The notes: a model not told the origin generated them from the letters alone. A stretch of DNA of 15,678 bases from Firmicutes bacterium CAG:110 (GCA_000434635.1 HF988134.1:54449-70126); one strand, 5' to 3'. Counted from the first letter of the stretch, positions 1-7,510 are shown. Numbers and translations: made by a program.

Positions 1-2
1 CG

Positions 3-539
3 ACCTGCCTTACGGCGGCGGCTGCGGCGGCGATGTGTCAGGCCATAGAAGCGGTGACCGGGCAGCAGCCCGGCATCAAATGGGTCAACGACATTTTCCT
101 CCATGGCAAAAAGGTCTGCGGCATCTTGACGGAGGCTGCCGTTGGTCTGGAAACCGGCACTCTTAACTACATGGTGCTGGGGGCTGGCGTCAACCTCTAC
201 CCACCCGCAGAGGGGTTCCCGGAGGAGATTCAGTCCATTGCCGGGTCGGTTCTGGAGCACAGCTGCCCGGAAGCAAAAAACCGGCTGGTCGGAGAGTTCC
301 TGAACCGCTTTTGGGATTTCTACTCCCGCCCGGAATGCAGGGCGTATCTGGAAGACTACCGCGCCCGCAGTCTGGCGATTGGGCGAAATGTCACCGTTCT
401 TTCCGCAGGGAAGGCGGTCAGCGCCTATGCCTACGGCATTGACGATGACTTCCGTCTTCTGGTACGCTACGAAAACGGGGACACCGAAGCGCTGTCCTAC
501 GGCGAAATCCGCATTCAGCTGGCTGAAAGCGCCCCTTAA
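3..539 (+). CDS. birA: Biotin--[acetyl-CoA-carboxylase] ligase, 3' part (5' end outside window)
   Basis: The enzyme makes biotinyl-AMP and transfers biotin to a lysine of biotin carboxyl carrier proteins in the cytoplasm. The reading frame is open to the left edge with no start visible, so the gene is cut by the window; 178 residues are seen. Visible motifs are KWVND (fragment residues 26-30) and GKKVCGIL (35-42), the conserved catalytic core of the BirA/LplA fold, then GAGVNL in place of the common GIGINL. The last ~50 residues (VTVLSAGKAV onward) match the small SH3-like C-terminal domain. The usual Pro of KWPND is Val here. The N-terminal part, including the GRGRxGR biotin-binding loop and any DNA-binding domain, is not in view, so it cannot be said whether it is also a repressor. 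It ends 15 bp before a hairpin terminator. Confidence 0.93.
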   Translation, partial: TCLTAAAAAAMCQAIEAVTGQQPGIKWVNDIFLHGKKVCGILTEAAVGLETGTLNYMVLGAGVNLYPPAEGFPEEIQSIAGSVLEHSCPEAKNRLVGEFLNRFWDFYSRPECRAYLEDYRARSLAIGRNVTVLSAGKAVSAYAYGIDDDFRLLVRYENGDTEALSYGEIRIQLAESAP

Positions 540-550
540 CGAACACACAA

Positions 551-590
551 AAAGGCACCCTGTACTTTCTCGTACAGGGTGCTTGTCTTA
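551..590. terminator. Bidirectional rho-independent terminator (birA / transketolase)
   Basis: An 11-bp perfect stem (555-565 with 572-582) has a 6-nt loop. Read rightward it is followed by TTGTCTTA. Read leftward it is followed by CTTTTTGTG. It lies between two convergent genes and can end both transcripts. It touches the transketolase stop codon at 588-590. Confidence 0.88.
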
Positions 591-1529
591 TCGATTCAGA
601 AACGCTTTCGTAACCTCGACAATGTGTTCCGCGCTCAGGCCGTAGGCTTTCAGCACCTCGGCCGCAGTGCCGGAACAGCCGAACTTGTCGTTCACGCCGA
701 TGCGCTTGACCGGGACGGGACAGGTTTCCGCAAGATAGCTGCACACCGCTTCGCCCAGGCCGCCGATGATGCTGTGCTCCTCGCAGGTGATGATCTTCCC
801 GCATTCTTTGGCGCATTTCAGCACCAGCTCCTCGTCCAGCGGCTTGATGGTTGACATGTTCACAATGCGGGCGTGGATGCCCATGGCTTCCAGCGCTTCA
901 CCGGCCTTGATTGCCTCGTAGGTCATGAGGCCGTTGGCGATGATGGCGATATCCGTACCCTCGCGCATGATCTCGCCCTTGCCGATCTTGAATTCGAAAC
1001 CGTCCTCATGGAACACCGGAACTGCCAGACGTCCCATCCGCAGGTAGACAGGCCCCTGATATTCATACGCCGCCTTCGTGGCCGCCTCAGCCTCCACGCC
1101 GTCGGCGGGGCAGATGACGACCATGCCGGGGATGGAGCGCATCAGCGCGAAGTCCTCGCAGCACTGGTGGCTTGCGCCGTCCTCGCCCACGGACAGGCCG
1201 CCGTGGGTGGCGCCAACCTTCACGTTCAGGTGGGGATAGCCGATGGAATTGCGGATCTGCTCAAAAGCCCGCCCTGCGGCGAACATGGCAAAGGAAGACG
1301 CGAAGGGAACGAAGCCGTTGGCCGCGAAGCCCGCCGCCACGCACATCATGTCCGCTTCCGCAATGCCGCAGTTGAAGTGGCGGTCGGGGTACGCCTTGGC
1401 AAACATGCCGGTCTTGGTGGAGCCTGCCAGGTCGGCGTCCAGCACCACAACGTCCTCATGCGCCGCGCCCAGGGCGACCAGACCCCGTCCGTAGCCCTCG
1501 CGGGTGGCCATTTTCTTTACATCTGCCAT
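588..1529 (-). CDS. Transketolase, C-terminal subunit
   Basis: This is the pyrimidine-binding plus C-terminal half of a two-subunit transketolase, which moves two-carbon units between pentose-phosphate pathway sugars in the cytoplasm using thiamine diphosphate. At 313 aa it has the usual length for the split form. The motif GIAEADM at residues 55-61 carries the glutamate (E58) that activates the cofactor pyrimidine ring. The GATHGGLSVGEDGASHQ stretch around residues 107-123 and the later TIKPLDEE segment are typical of the family. The start ATG lies one base after the stop of the N-terminal subunit. Its ribosome site GGAGGG is inside the last codons of that gene, so the two are translationally coupled and probably made in equal amounts. 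A DXP-synthase identity is less likely because the partner has transketolase features and the gene is split. Confidence 0.95.
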   Translation of the reverse strand: MADVKKMATREGYGRGLVALGAAHEDVVVLDADLAGSTKTGMFAKAYPDRHFNCGIAEADMMCVAAGFAANGFVPFASSFAMFAAGRAFEQIRNSIGYPHLNVKVGATHGGLSVGEDGASHQCCEDFALMRSIPGMVVICPADGVEAEAATKAAYEYQGPVYLRMGRLAVPVFHEDGFEFKIGKGEIMREGTDIAIIANGLMTYEAIKAGEALEAMGIHARIVNMSTIKPLDEELVLKCAKECGKIITCEEHSIIGGLGEAVCSYLAETCPVPVKRIGVNDKFGCSGTAAEVLKAYGLSAEHIVEVTKAFLNR

Positions 1530-1530
1530 A

Positions 1531-2376
1531 TTACATGCCCTCCAGATCGCTGAGCTGCTGCTTCAGCTCCGCCATAGCTACCGCGTACTGCTCGTCGTTG
1601 GGCGCCGAGCCGTGCCAGCTCGCCTGATTTTCCATGAAGGAAACGCCCTTGCCCTTGACGGTCTTCATGATGATCGCGCTGGGCTGACCCTTGACGGTTT
1701 TCGCCGTGTCCAGCGCCGACGCGATGGCATCAAAATCATGGCCGTCGATGGTCTCCACGTGGAAGCCGAAGGCTTCCAGCTTCTTGTCAATAGGATAGGG
1801 ACTCATGACCTTGGCAATATCGCCGTCGATCTGCAGGCCGTTGTTGTCGATGATGACGCAGAGGTTGTCCAGCTTATAGTGGGCAGCAAACATGCACGCC
1901 TCCCAGACCTGCCCCTCCTGAATCTCGCCATCGCCCAACAGGGTGTATACCCGGTTGTCCCGCTTCTTCAAGCGGCTGGCCAGCGCCATGCCGCAGGCAA
2001 CGGAAATGCCCTGCCCCAGAGAACCCGTGGACATGTCCACGCCGGGAACAGTGTTCATGTTGGGGTGTCCCTGCAGATAACTTCCCATTTTGCGCAGCGT
2101 CACCAGATCCTCCACGGGGAAAAAGCCCCGCAGCGCCAGCGCCGCATACAGGCCGGGCGCGGTGTGGCCTTTGCTCAGGACGAACCGATCCCGATCCTCC
2201 CAATGGGGATTTTTCGGGTCCACGCGCAGTTCCTTGAAATACAGATAGGTGAACATGTCCGCAGCAGACAGACTGCCGCCGGGATGTCCGCTTTTGGCCG
2301 CGTGGACGCCCTCGATTACGCCCATACGCACTTTGCAGGCCATGACCTGCAGCTGCTTTTTTTCCTGGGGTGTCAT
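1531..2376 (-). CDS. Transketolase, N-terminal subunit
   Basis: This is the diphosphate-binding half of the split transketolase (281 aa). The SGHPGG motif is at residues 29-34, KGH at 69-71, and the thiamine-diphosphate/metal motif starts at GDG (148-150) and ends at NN (178-179). The start chosen is ATG at 2374-2376 because AAGGAGGA sits 4-5 nt upstream. An in-frame ATG at 2421 would add 15 residues but has no ribosome site and lies only about a helical turn below the -10 box. It is first gene of the two-gene operon with the C-terminal subunit. A promoter with both consensus hexamers lies 60-90 bp upstream, which fits a highly expressed central-metabolism enzyme. I see no binding site that explains regulation. 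Confidence 0.95.
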   Translation of the reverse strand: MTPQEKKQLQVMACKVRMGVIEGVHAAKSGHPGGSLSAADMFTYLYFKELRVDPKNPHWEDRDRFVLSKGHTAPGLYAALALRGFFPVEDLVTLRKMGSYLQGHPNMNTVPGVDMSTGSLGQGISVACGMALASRLKKRDNRVYTLLGDGEIQEGQVWEACMFAAHYKLDNLCVIIDNNGLQIDGDIAKVMSPYPIDKKLEAFGFHVETIDGHDFDAIASALDTAKTVKGQPSAIIMKTVKGKGVSFMENQASWHGSAPNDEQYAVAMAELKQQLSDLEGM

Positions 2377-2435
2377 AGTATCCTCCTTGAAATATATAAA
2401 TGCGGAATTTTCTATAGTCACACTAAGACAAGTAT

Positions 2436-2465
2436 ATTATACATATTGCGAGCTGCATTTGTCAA
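2436..2465 (-). promoter_or_regulatory. Consensus sigma-A promoter for the transketolase operon
   Basis: On the minus strand TTGACA (2460-2465) and TATAAT (2436-2441) are separated by 18 bp. Both hexamers are perfect matches to the housekeeping consensus. The predicted transcript starts near 2429 and has a ~50-nt leader before the ATG at 2376. The intergenic region 2377-2604 also carries the upstream part of the divergent sigma-factor gene. No other structure was found in it. Confidence 0.88.
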
Positions 2466-2604
2466 GCAAACCTGTCTGAAAATAAGCCCTGTCCCTGCCT
2501 TTTCAAAAAATCAAAAAAATTTTTCATCCCGGTGCAGCAAAATGCCCGTCTCAATCGTATTGTATATAGGATTCGACACGGGATTTTGGGGGGGAGATCA
2601 GGCA

Positions 2605-3045
2605 GTGGACGCGCTGGGCTTATTTCATCGCTACCGGGATGACGTTTACCGGCTGGCAGTCAACTATACCAGCAGCCCCCGGGAGGCAGAGGACGTAAGC
2701 CGGTCTGTATTTCTGAAGCTGGTGGCGCGGGAGGATCTGACGCCGGGAACGGAACGGGATTTTCTCATGCAGACGACTGCCGACGAATGCCGCAGCCTGC
2801 TCCGCTCCGGCGGCTGGAAACGCACCGTGAAGGCGTTTTTCTTTGCCCCGAGGACGGGCACGCCCCGGCAGGACATTCTGCGTCTGCCGCCCAAGTACCG
2901 GGTGGTCATGTACCTGCGCTATTACGAGGACTTTACCACTGGGGAAATTGCCCGGCTCCTGAAAATCCCCCAGAGCACCGCAGCCGCCAGACTCTCCCGC
3001 GGGCGGGGACTGCTGGAACGGCAGCTGAGAAAGGGTGCGGCGTGA
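2605..3045 (+). CDS. Short ECF-like RNA polymerase sigma factor
   Basis: A 146-aa sigma-70-family protein made of region 2 (about residues 5-42, LFHRYRDDVYRLAVNY then a PREAEDV segment) and region 4 (about 92-143, LPPKYRVVMYLRYYEDF then an HTH at about 111-137). A short linker joins them and regions 1 and 3 are absent, as in extracytoplasmic-function sigma factors. It is shorter than the usual 160-200 aa. The start is taken as GTG 2605 because a G-rich ribosome site (GGGGGGAG, ~2589-2596) lies in front and the first residues then resemble typical family N-termini. An in-frame ATG at 2542 is an alternative that adds 21 unconserved residues. The stop overlaps the next gene's start (GTGA), pointing to coupling with a likely anti-sigma partner. 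I found no convincing sigma-A promoter; a TATATA at 2563-2568 lacks a -35 box, so autoregulation is possible. Confidence 0.8.
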   Translation: MDALGLFHRYRDDVYRLAVNYTSSPREAEDVSRSVFLKLVAREDLTPGTERDFLMQTTADECRSLLRSGGWKRTVKAFFFAPRTGTPRQDILRLPPKYRVVMYLRYYEDFTTGEIARLLKIPQSTAAARLSRGRGLLERQLRKGAA

Positions 3046-3911
3046 ATAAACAAGTGATCGATGTCTACAATGAGATGACCATGCCCAGTGACTGCGCCCG
3101 GCGCATCGAGGGAGAAATGAGCCGTGCCATCCGTCAGAAGAAAGGTGAAACCAAATTTATGAAGAACGAAAAGAATGGTCAAAAACAAAGCTGGGGCTTT
3201 GCGGTCGTGCTGGTATGTCTGGTACTGGTGCTGTCCGTGGGCGGAGTGTTTCTCTTCCTGAACGTCTCCGGGTCGAAGGATGCGCCCGCCGCGCCGGCAG
3301 GAACCGAGCAGCTCACCCAGCCGGACGTTTCGGCGGAATCTCCTGCGGCAAGTACAGAAGCGGATTCCTTTGCCCTGAGCGAAACCGGCAAGGCTTTTCT
3401 GGAAAAGATGTGTTATTTCCTGCCGGACTGGTCGGACGACGCTTCCCTGAACGACGAATTCTGGCGGAATTTCCTGTTCTCCTCTTTCACCTGTCCGGAC
3501 ATGGTGGACGGTGAAACGGCAATGACCATCTGCGGTGAACAGGAACTGGTCACCACCTCCCGGGGACAGGCAGTGAAGGTCAGCCGGGAGGACAGCGTAG
3601 TTCCTTACGTCCGCCTTGCCCTTGGTCTGGAAATGCCCTCCTATGCTCCCGCCATTCAGGACGTGAGCGCCGGACAGACCCTGTTCTATTTTGAAGACGG
3701 CTATTACTATATCGGCCTTTCCGACTTTGGCGACGTGGGCTACTCCTTCCGCGGCTGCTACCCGGATTCCGTCAACGGCGCTACTGTCATTTTCGATGTC
3801 TACAGCGGCACCCCGGATGACACCATCGGCACCATCTGCTTTACCCTCGTCCCGGCGGACAACGAAAACGGCTTTACCATTGCCGCGAAAAGCTCCGATT
3901 TTGGCGGATGA
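3042..3911 (+). CDS. Single-pass membrane protein, probable anti-sigma factor
   Basis: A 289-aa protein with a ~50-residue basic cytoplasmic N-terminus, one membrane helix at about residues 51-74, and a ~210-residue outside domain that starts with a Pro/Ala/Thr-rich linker. The start is GTG 3042, overlapping the sigma-factor stop by 4 bp (GTGA), with AAAGGG upstream. Gene order, coupling and topology are those of anti-sigma factors that hold an ECF sigma at the membrane and release it on an envelope signal. I do not see a zinc-type HxxxCxxC anti-sigma motif, so assignment rests on context. The outside domain is acidic, aromatic-rich and has five cysteines (in MCYF, FTCPD, TICGE, RGCYP and TICFT), which is many for a secreted Firmicutes domain. 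The domain family is not recognised. Confidence 0.68.
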   Translation: MNKQVIDVYNEMTMPSDCARRIEGEMSRAIRQKKGETKFMKNEKNGQKQSWGFAVVLVCLVLVLSVGGVFLFLNVSGSKDAPAAPAGTEQLTQPDVSAESPAASTEADSFALSETGKAFLEKMCYFLPDWSDDASLNDEFWRNFLFSSFTCPDMVDGETAMTICGEQELVTTSRGQAVKVSREDSVVPYVRLALGLEMPSYAPAIQDVSAGQTLFYFEDGYYYIGLSDFGDVGYSFRGCYPDSVNGATVIFDVYSGTPDDTIGTICFTLVPADNENGFTIAAKSSDFGG

Positions 3912-3937
3912 TCCGCATTTTTGACCATTTATGATGC

Positions 3938-4102
3938 TCCCCTTGCCTCTCCCTTTGGGAGAGGTGGCCGAGCGAAGCGAACTGCCCCATTGTCTCTTTC
4001 TGGGAGAGGCGGTTGAGCGAAGCGAAGACGGAGAGGGAAAACAGGGAAAAGCCCTCTCAGTCACCTTCGGTGACAGCTCTCCCAAAGGGAGAGCCAAGGG
4101 GG
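3938..4102. repeat. 165-bp intergenic multi-hairpin repeat with terminal inverted repeats
   Basis: The ends are inverted copies: CCCCTTGCCTCTCCC at the left matches the complement of the right end (GGGAGAGCCAAGGGG). Each end is itself a hairpin with an 8-bp stem and 3-nt loop (3946-3964, loop TTT; 4076-4094, loop AAA). Two more hairpins lie inside: GAGAGGG/CCCTCTC (4031-4037 with 4052-4058) and GTCACC-TTC-GGTGAC (4060-4074). The 12-mer GAGCGAAGCGAA occurs twice (3970-3981 and 4015-4026). No coding frame of note and no T-tract follow, so it is not a standard terminator. It resembles the REP/MITE-like elements common between genes in Oscillospiraceae genomes. That family resemblance is from memory and would need a genome search. 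It fills the gap between two convergent genes. Confidence 0.75.
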
Positions 4103-4114
4103 TTGCACCCCGCT

Positions 4115-4426
4115 TCATTTTTCTCCGCTCCCCGGGAGGACTCCCGATTCCTTGAGCCTGTCCAGCGCCGTCCGGTAGCCGCCGCCATATACGAGGCACC
4201 GGTTGACCCGGCTGATGGTAGCCGAGCTGGCGCCGGTGGATTCCGAGACTTCGATATAGTTTTCGCCGCTGTCCAGCAGGCAGGCGACCCTGAATCGCTG
4301 GGACATGGCCTGCAATTCCTTGATGGTGGCCACGTCCTCAAAAAACAGGCGGCAGTCCTCCACCGTCCGCAGGGACAGAATGGCCTCGAAAAACAGATCT
4401 TCACCGGGATGTCGAACGATATCCAT
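4115..4426 (-). CDS. YerC/YecD family TrpR-like transcriptional regulator
   Basis: A 103-aa all-helical DNA-binding protein, the same size as Bacillus YerC (about 104 aa). The segment FFEDVATIKELQAMSQRF (residues 28-45) and the following NYIEVSESTGASSATISR region (56-73), which holds the helix-turn-helix, are typical of the TrpR/YerC/YecD family. The start ATG is at 4424-4426 with AAAGGA about 10 nt upstream. The target genes and effector of this family are not established, and tryptophan is not assumed. It is divergent from ilvE across 237 bp, so it could act on ilvE, on itself, or elsewhere. A tandem CTTTACCA repeat overlaps its own -10 box, a possible autoregulatory site. Confidence 0.88.
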   Translation of the reverse strand: MDIVRHPGEDLFFEAILSLRTVEDCRLFFEDVATIKELQAMSQRFRVACLLDSGENYIEVSESTGASSATISRVNRCLVYGGGYRTALDRLKESGVLPGSGEK

Positions 4427-4461
4427 AACACGGAGTCCTTTCTTCTGGGGTGCTTTCCTAT

Positions 4462-4490
4462 ACTTTACCACTTTACCATATTGAATACAA
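4462..4490 (-). promoter_or_regulatory. Weak promoter of yerC-like gene with tandem 8-mer
   Basis: On the minus strand TTGTAT (4485-4490) and TAAAGT (4462-4467) are 17 bp apart, a moderate match to consensus. Two head-to-tail copies of CTTTACCA (top strand 4463-4470 and 4471-4478) cover the -10 and part of the spacer. The repeat could be an operator; this is inference only. Confidence 0.5.
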
Positions 4491-4603
4491 GTCCCTTTTG
4501 GAGTTTTTCGCAGGAAAAAGGGGGGAAGAAGGGGCGGTTTTTGTGGGTTCCTCCGAAAAAGACAAATGTCCCTGTATGAGATACTTTTTTCCGCGCCAAA
4601 TGC

Positions 4604-4632
4604 TTGACTTGCGCCTCCTGCGGTGCTAGAAT
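4604..4632 (+). promoter_or_regulatory. Promoter of ilvE
   Basis: TTGACT (4604-4609) and TAGAAT (4627-4632) are 17 bp apart, one mismatch each from consensus. The transcript would start near 4639, leaving a leader of only ~25 nt, too short for an attenuator or T-box. No regulatory RNA is seen in the 4491-4603 stretch. Confidence 0.82.
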
Positions 4633-4663
4633 TGGGAAATAAAATTTCAGAGAGGTGTTTACA

Positions 4664-5677
4664 ATGGAAAGAAAAGATATTGACTGGGGCAATCTGGGAT
4701 TTGGCTACGTCCAGACCGACATGCGCTATGTCTCCAATTTCCGAAACGGCCAGTGGGATGACGGCTGCCTGACCGATCAGGCCACCATTACCATGAGTGA
4801 GTGCGCCTGCGTTCTGCAATACGCCCAGACCTGCTTTGAGGGGCTGAAAGCCTACACCACCGAGGATGGACGCATCGTCTGCTTCCGCCCTGACCTGAAC
4901 GCCCAGCGGATGGCCAGTTCCTGCCGCCGCCTGAAAATGCCCGTGTTCCCCGAGGACAGATTCGTGCAGGCCGTAGTGGAGACCGTCCGCGCAAACTCCC
5001 AGTGGGTGCCGCCCTACGGCTCCGGCGCGACGCTGTACGTCCGTCCGTTCATGTTCGGCAGCGACGCCATCATCGGCGTCAAGCCCGCGACGGAGTATCA
5101 GTTCCGGGTGTTCGTCACCCCGGTCGGCCCCTATTTCAAGGGCGGCATCAAGCCCCTGAAGCTGCGCATTTCCGATCTTGACCGGGCGGCGCCCAAGGGC
5201 ACCGGCGACGTCAAGGCGGGCTTAAACTACGCTATGAGCCTTTACAACATTGTGGACGCCCACGAGAAGGGCTTTGACGAGAACGTCTACGTGGACTCCG
5301 CCACCCGCACCCACATCGAGGAAACCGGCGGCGCCAACGTGATCTTTGTCACCAAGGACGGCAAGCTGGTCACCCCCAAGTCCGACACCATTCTCCCCTC
5401 CATCACCCGGCGCAGCCTGCTGCAGGTGGCGAAGGACTATCTCGGCATGGAGGTAGAGGAGCGCCCCGTGGCGCTGGCGGAGATCGGCGAATTTGCCGAG
5501 TGCGGCCTGTGCGGCACGGCGGCGGTCATCTCCCCCGTGGGAACCATCGTGGACCACGGCAAGGAGATTCACTACGCGGGTATGGGTCTCACCATCCAGA
5601 AGCTTTACGATACCCTCACCGGCATCCAGATGGGTCGTCTGGAAGCCCCCAAAGGCTGGATCCAGATCATCGAGTAA
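4664..5677 (+). CDS. ilvE: Branched-chain amino acid aminotransferase
   Basis: A PLP-dependent fold-type IV transaminase of 337 aa that interconverts Leu/Ile/Val and their 2-oxo acids with 2-oxoglutarate/glutamate, the last step of branched-chain amino acid synthesis. The family signature is clear: CFEGLKAY (residues 57-64), YVRPFMFGS (125-133), the cofactor lysine in GTGDVKAGLNY (K184), EETGGANVIF (219-228) and PSITRRSL (245-252). The residue two after the Lys-Ala pair is Leu where many homologues have Gly (K-x-G-G-N-Y); this may be a subfamily trait. The start is ATG 4664 with AGAGGTG upstream; a GTG at 4655 would add three residues and sit on the ribosome site. It has its own strong promoter and terminator, so it is transcribed alone. 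No ilv or leu synthesis genes are next to it. Confidence 0.95.
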   Translation: MERKDIDWGNLGFGYVQTDMRYVSNFRNGQWDDGCLTDQATITMSECACVLQYAQTCFEGLKAYTTEDGRIVCFRPDLNAQRMASSCRRLKMPVFPEDRFVQAVVETVRANSQWVPPYGSGATLYVRPFMFGSDAIIGVKPATEYQFRVFVTPVGPYFKGGIKPLKLRISDLDRAAPKGTGDVKAGLNYAMSLYNIVDAHEKGFDENVYVDSATRTHIEETGGANVIFVTKDGKLVTPKSDTILPSITRRSLLQVAKDYLGMEVEERPVALAEIGEFAECGLCGTAAVISPVGTIVDHGKEIHYAGMGLTIQKLYDTLTGIQMGRLEAPKGWIQIIE

Positions 5678-5685
5678 TGTACAAT

Positions 5686-5728
5686 GTTCAAAAAAGGCAA
5701 GCCGAAAAACGGCTTGCCTTTTTTGAAC
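5686..5728. terminator. Bidirectional terminator (ilvE / phospho-sugar mutase)
   Basis: A 19-bp perfect stem (5686-5704 with 5710-5728) has an AAAAA loop. The stem holds A6 on the left and T6 on the right, so it gives a U-tract in either direction. It lies 8 bp after ilvE and 4 bp before the stop of the convergent gene. Confidence 0.95.
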
Positions 5729-5732
5729 GGAA

Positions 5733-7415
5733 TTACGCGAGAATAGGCTTCAGAGCGTCGGCGAGAACCTTTTCCTGTGCTTCGGCTTCCGCCAGATCCT
5801 TGCCCAGAGTGGTGAAATAGGTCTTGATCTTCGGCTCGGTGCCGGAGGGGCGGACGATGACCGTCGCGCCGCCTTCCAGATTGTACACCAGCACATTGGC
5901 GGCGGGCAGGCCGGTCTGAGCGGTGTTCTGGTAGTCGGTGATTTTGGTCACCTTGTAGCCGCCAATCTCTACAGGGGGCTTCTCCCGCAGGGAGGCCATG
6001 ATACCGGCCATCTTGTCCATGCCGGACAGGCCGGGGAACTCAAAGGAGTTCACCTTGTTCAGATACCGGCCGTATTTTGCGTAAATGGCTTCCAGCCGCG
6101 CCTTGATGGACGAGCCGATGGAACGGTAGTAGGCTGCCATTTCACAGATCAGCATGGAGCCAATGATGGCGTCCTTGTCCCGGACGTAAGGGCCTGCAAG
6201 GTAGCCGTAGGATTCCTCGAAGCCCAGAATGAAGCGATCCACCTCACCGGCGGCCTCCAGCTTGGCGATCTGGTCGCCGATCCACTTGAAGCCGGTGAGA
6301 ACGTTGCGCATTTCCACGCCGTAATCCGCGGCCACGATGTCCGCGAGGGGGGTGGAGACCAGAGACTTTACCGCCACGGGGCGCTTGGGCATGGTGCCTT
6401 TTTCAATGCGGCCCTGACAGATGTAGTCCAGCAGCAGCACGCCCACCTCGTTGCCGGAGACCAGCTCATAGGAGCCGTCGGGGCAGCGGATGGCAATGCC
6501 AACCCGGTCGGCGTCGGGGTCGGTGGCCAGCATCAGATCGGCGCCGGTCTTCTCGGCCAGCTCCAGACCAAGCCGCAGAGCCTCGAAAATCTCCGGGTTG
6601 GGATAGGGGCAGGTGGGGAAGTTGCCGTCGGGGTACTGCTGCTCGGGGACAATGGTGATGTCGTCGATGCCGATGTCATGAAGCACCCGGGTGACCGGCA
6701 CCAGACCGGAGCCGTTCAGGGGGGAGTACACCAGCTTCAGTCCGGCGGTTTTGCAGATGCCGGGGCGGACGGCGCAGGCTTCAATGGCGCTGTACAGCGC
6801 CTCCTTGCAGTCCTCGCCCACGTATTCGATCAGACCCTGGGCGATGCCGTCTTCAAAGGCCATCATCTTCGCGCCGGTGAGGATATCGGTTTTCTGAATC
6901 TCCGCGTACACCACGGCGGCGGCATCGTCCGTCATCTGGCAGCCGTCGGGGCCGTAGGCTTTGTAGCCGTTGTATTTGGCGGGGTTGTGGGAGGCGGTGA
7001 TCATGATGCCGGCGTTCGCTTTGTAATACCGGGTGGCAAAGGATAGGGCGGGAACGGGCATCAGCGCGTCGTAGATCCGCACCCGAATGCCGTTGGCGGC
7101 CAGAACGCAGGCAGCGTTTCTGGCGAACACGTCGGAATTGATGCGGCTGTCATAGGAAATGGCGACCAGCTGGCTGCCGCCCTGGGTCTTGACCCAGTTC
7201 GCCAGTCCCTGGGTGGCCTGCCGGACAACGTAAATATTCATCCGGTTGCTGCCCGCGCCCAGAATGCCCCGCAGACCGGCGGTGCCGAATTTCAGCGCCA
7301 CAGCAAAGCGCTCCTTGATCTCATTGTCCTGTCCCTCGATTTTCCTCAGCTCGTCGGTAAGGGCGGGATCTTCCAGATCAGCGCTCAGCCAGCGCCTATA
7401 ATCATCTATGTACAT
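5733..7415 (-). CDS. Phospho-sugar mutase (phosphoglucomutase/phosphomannomutase)
   Basis: A 560-aa cytoplasmic enzyme of the alpha-D-phosphohexomutase superfamily, which moves phosphate between C1 and C6 of hexoses and so feeds glycogen, nucleotide-sugar and envelope synthesis. All four signature sites are present: the phosphoserine loop TASHNP (S142), the metal-binding loop DPDADR (299-304), the sugar-binding loop FEESYGY (399-405) and the phosphate-binding RPSGTEPK (522-529). Length and the FGTAGLRG segment (43-50) fit the PgcA-type phosphoglucomutases. Glucose versus mannose specificity cannot be fixed by reading. Two adjacent ATGs exist (7418 and 7415); 7415 is chosen because AAAGGTGAT then has a better spacing. 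Its own promoter and terminator make it monocistronic. Confidence 0.94.
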   Translation of the reverse strand: MYIDDYRRWLSADLEDPALTDELRKIEGQDNEIKERFAVALKFGTAGLRGILGAGSNRMNIYVVRQATQGLANWVKTQGGSQLVAISYDSRINSDVFARNAACVLAANGIRVRIYDALMPVPALSFATRYYKANAGIMITASHNPAKYNGYKAYGPDGCQMTDDAAAVVYAEIQKTDILTGAKMMAFEDGIAQGLIEYVGEDCKEALYSAIEACAVRPGICKTAGLKLVYSPLNGSGLVPVTRVLHDIGIDDITIVPEQQYPDGNFPTCPYPNPEIFEALRLGLELAEKTGADLMLATDPDADRVGIAIRCPDGSYELVSGNEVGVLLLDYICQGRIEKGTMPKRPVAVKSLVSTPLADIVAADYGVEMRNVLTGFKWIGDQIAKLEAAGEVDRFILGFEESYGYLAGPYVRDKDAIIGSMLICEMAAYYRSIGSSIKARLEAIYAKYGRYLNKVNSFEFPGLSGMDKMAGIMASLREKPPVEIGGYKVTKITDYQNTAQTGLPAANVLVYNLEGGATVIVRPSGTEPKIKTYFTTLGKDLAEAEAQEKVLADALKPILA

Positions 7416-7449
7416 CATTATCACCTTTTCTTCATATAAATGCACGTAT

Positions 7450-7478
7450 AATATAGTTCATCAGGCAGAAAAAGTCAA
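7450..7478 (-). promoter_or_regulatory. Promoter of the phospho-sugar mutase gene
   Basis: On the minus strand TTGACT (7473-7478) and TATATT (7450-7455) are 17 bp apart, one mismatch each from consensus. The ATG follows about 35 nt after the -10. Confidence 0.82.
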
Positions 7479-7510
7479 TGCCGGAGTGGGGGCAGCCGCG
7501 TTATGGGGGC

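Noticed and set aside
873..1553. Open frame on the plus strand opposite the transketolase C-terminal subunit
   Set aside because: It is a shadow of a strongly conserved gene, with His/Arg-rich composition and no ribosome site.
2377..2421. Upstream ATG giving a 296-aa transketolase N-terminal subunit
   Set aside because: No ribosome site precedes it; the added 15 residues are not family-like, and AAGGAGGA stands directly before the ATG at 2376.
3931..4155. Open frames through the 165-bp hairpin repeat
   Set aside because: Their residues come from palindromic repeat DNA (LPLPLGE-type), a common false gene in such elements.
4491..4663. T-box or amino-acid leader for ilvE
   Set aside because: The mapped promoter leaves only ~25 nt of leader and no T-box sequence or terminator/antiterminator pair is present.
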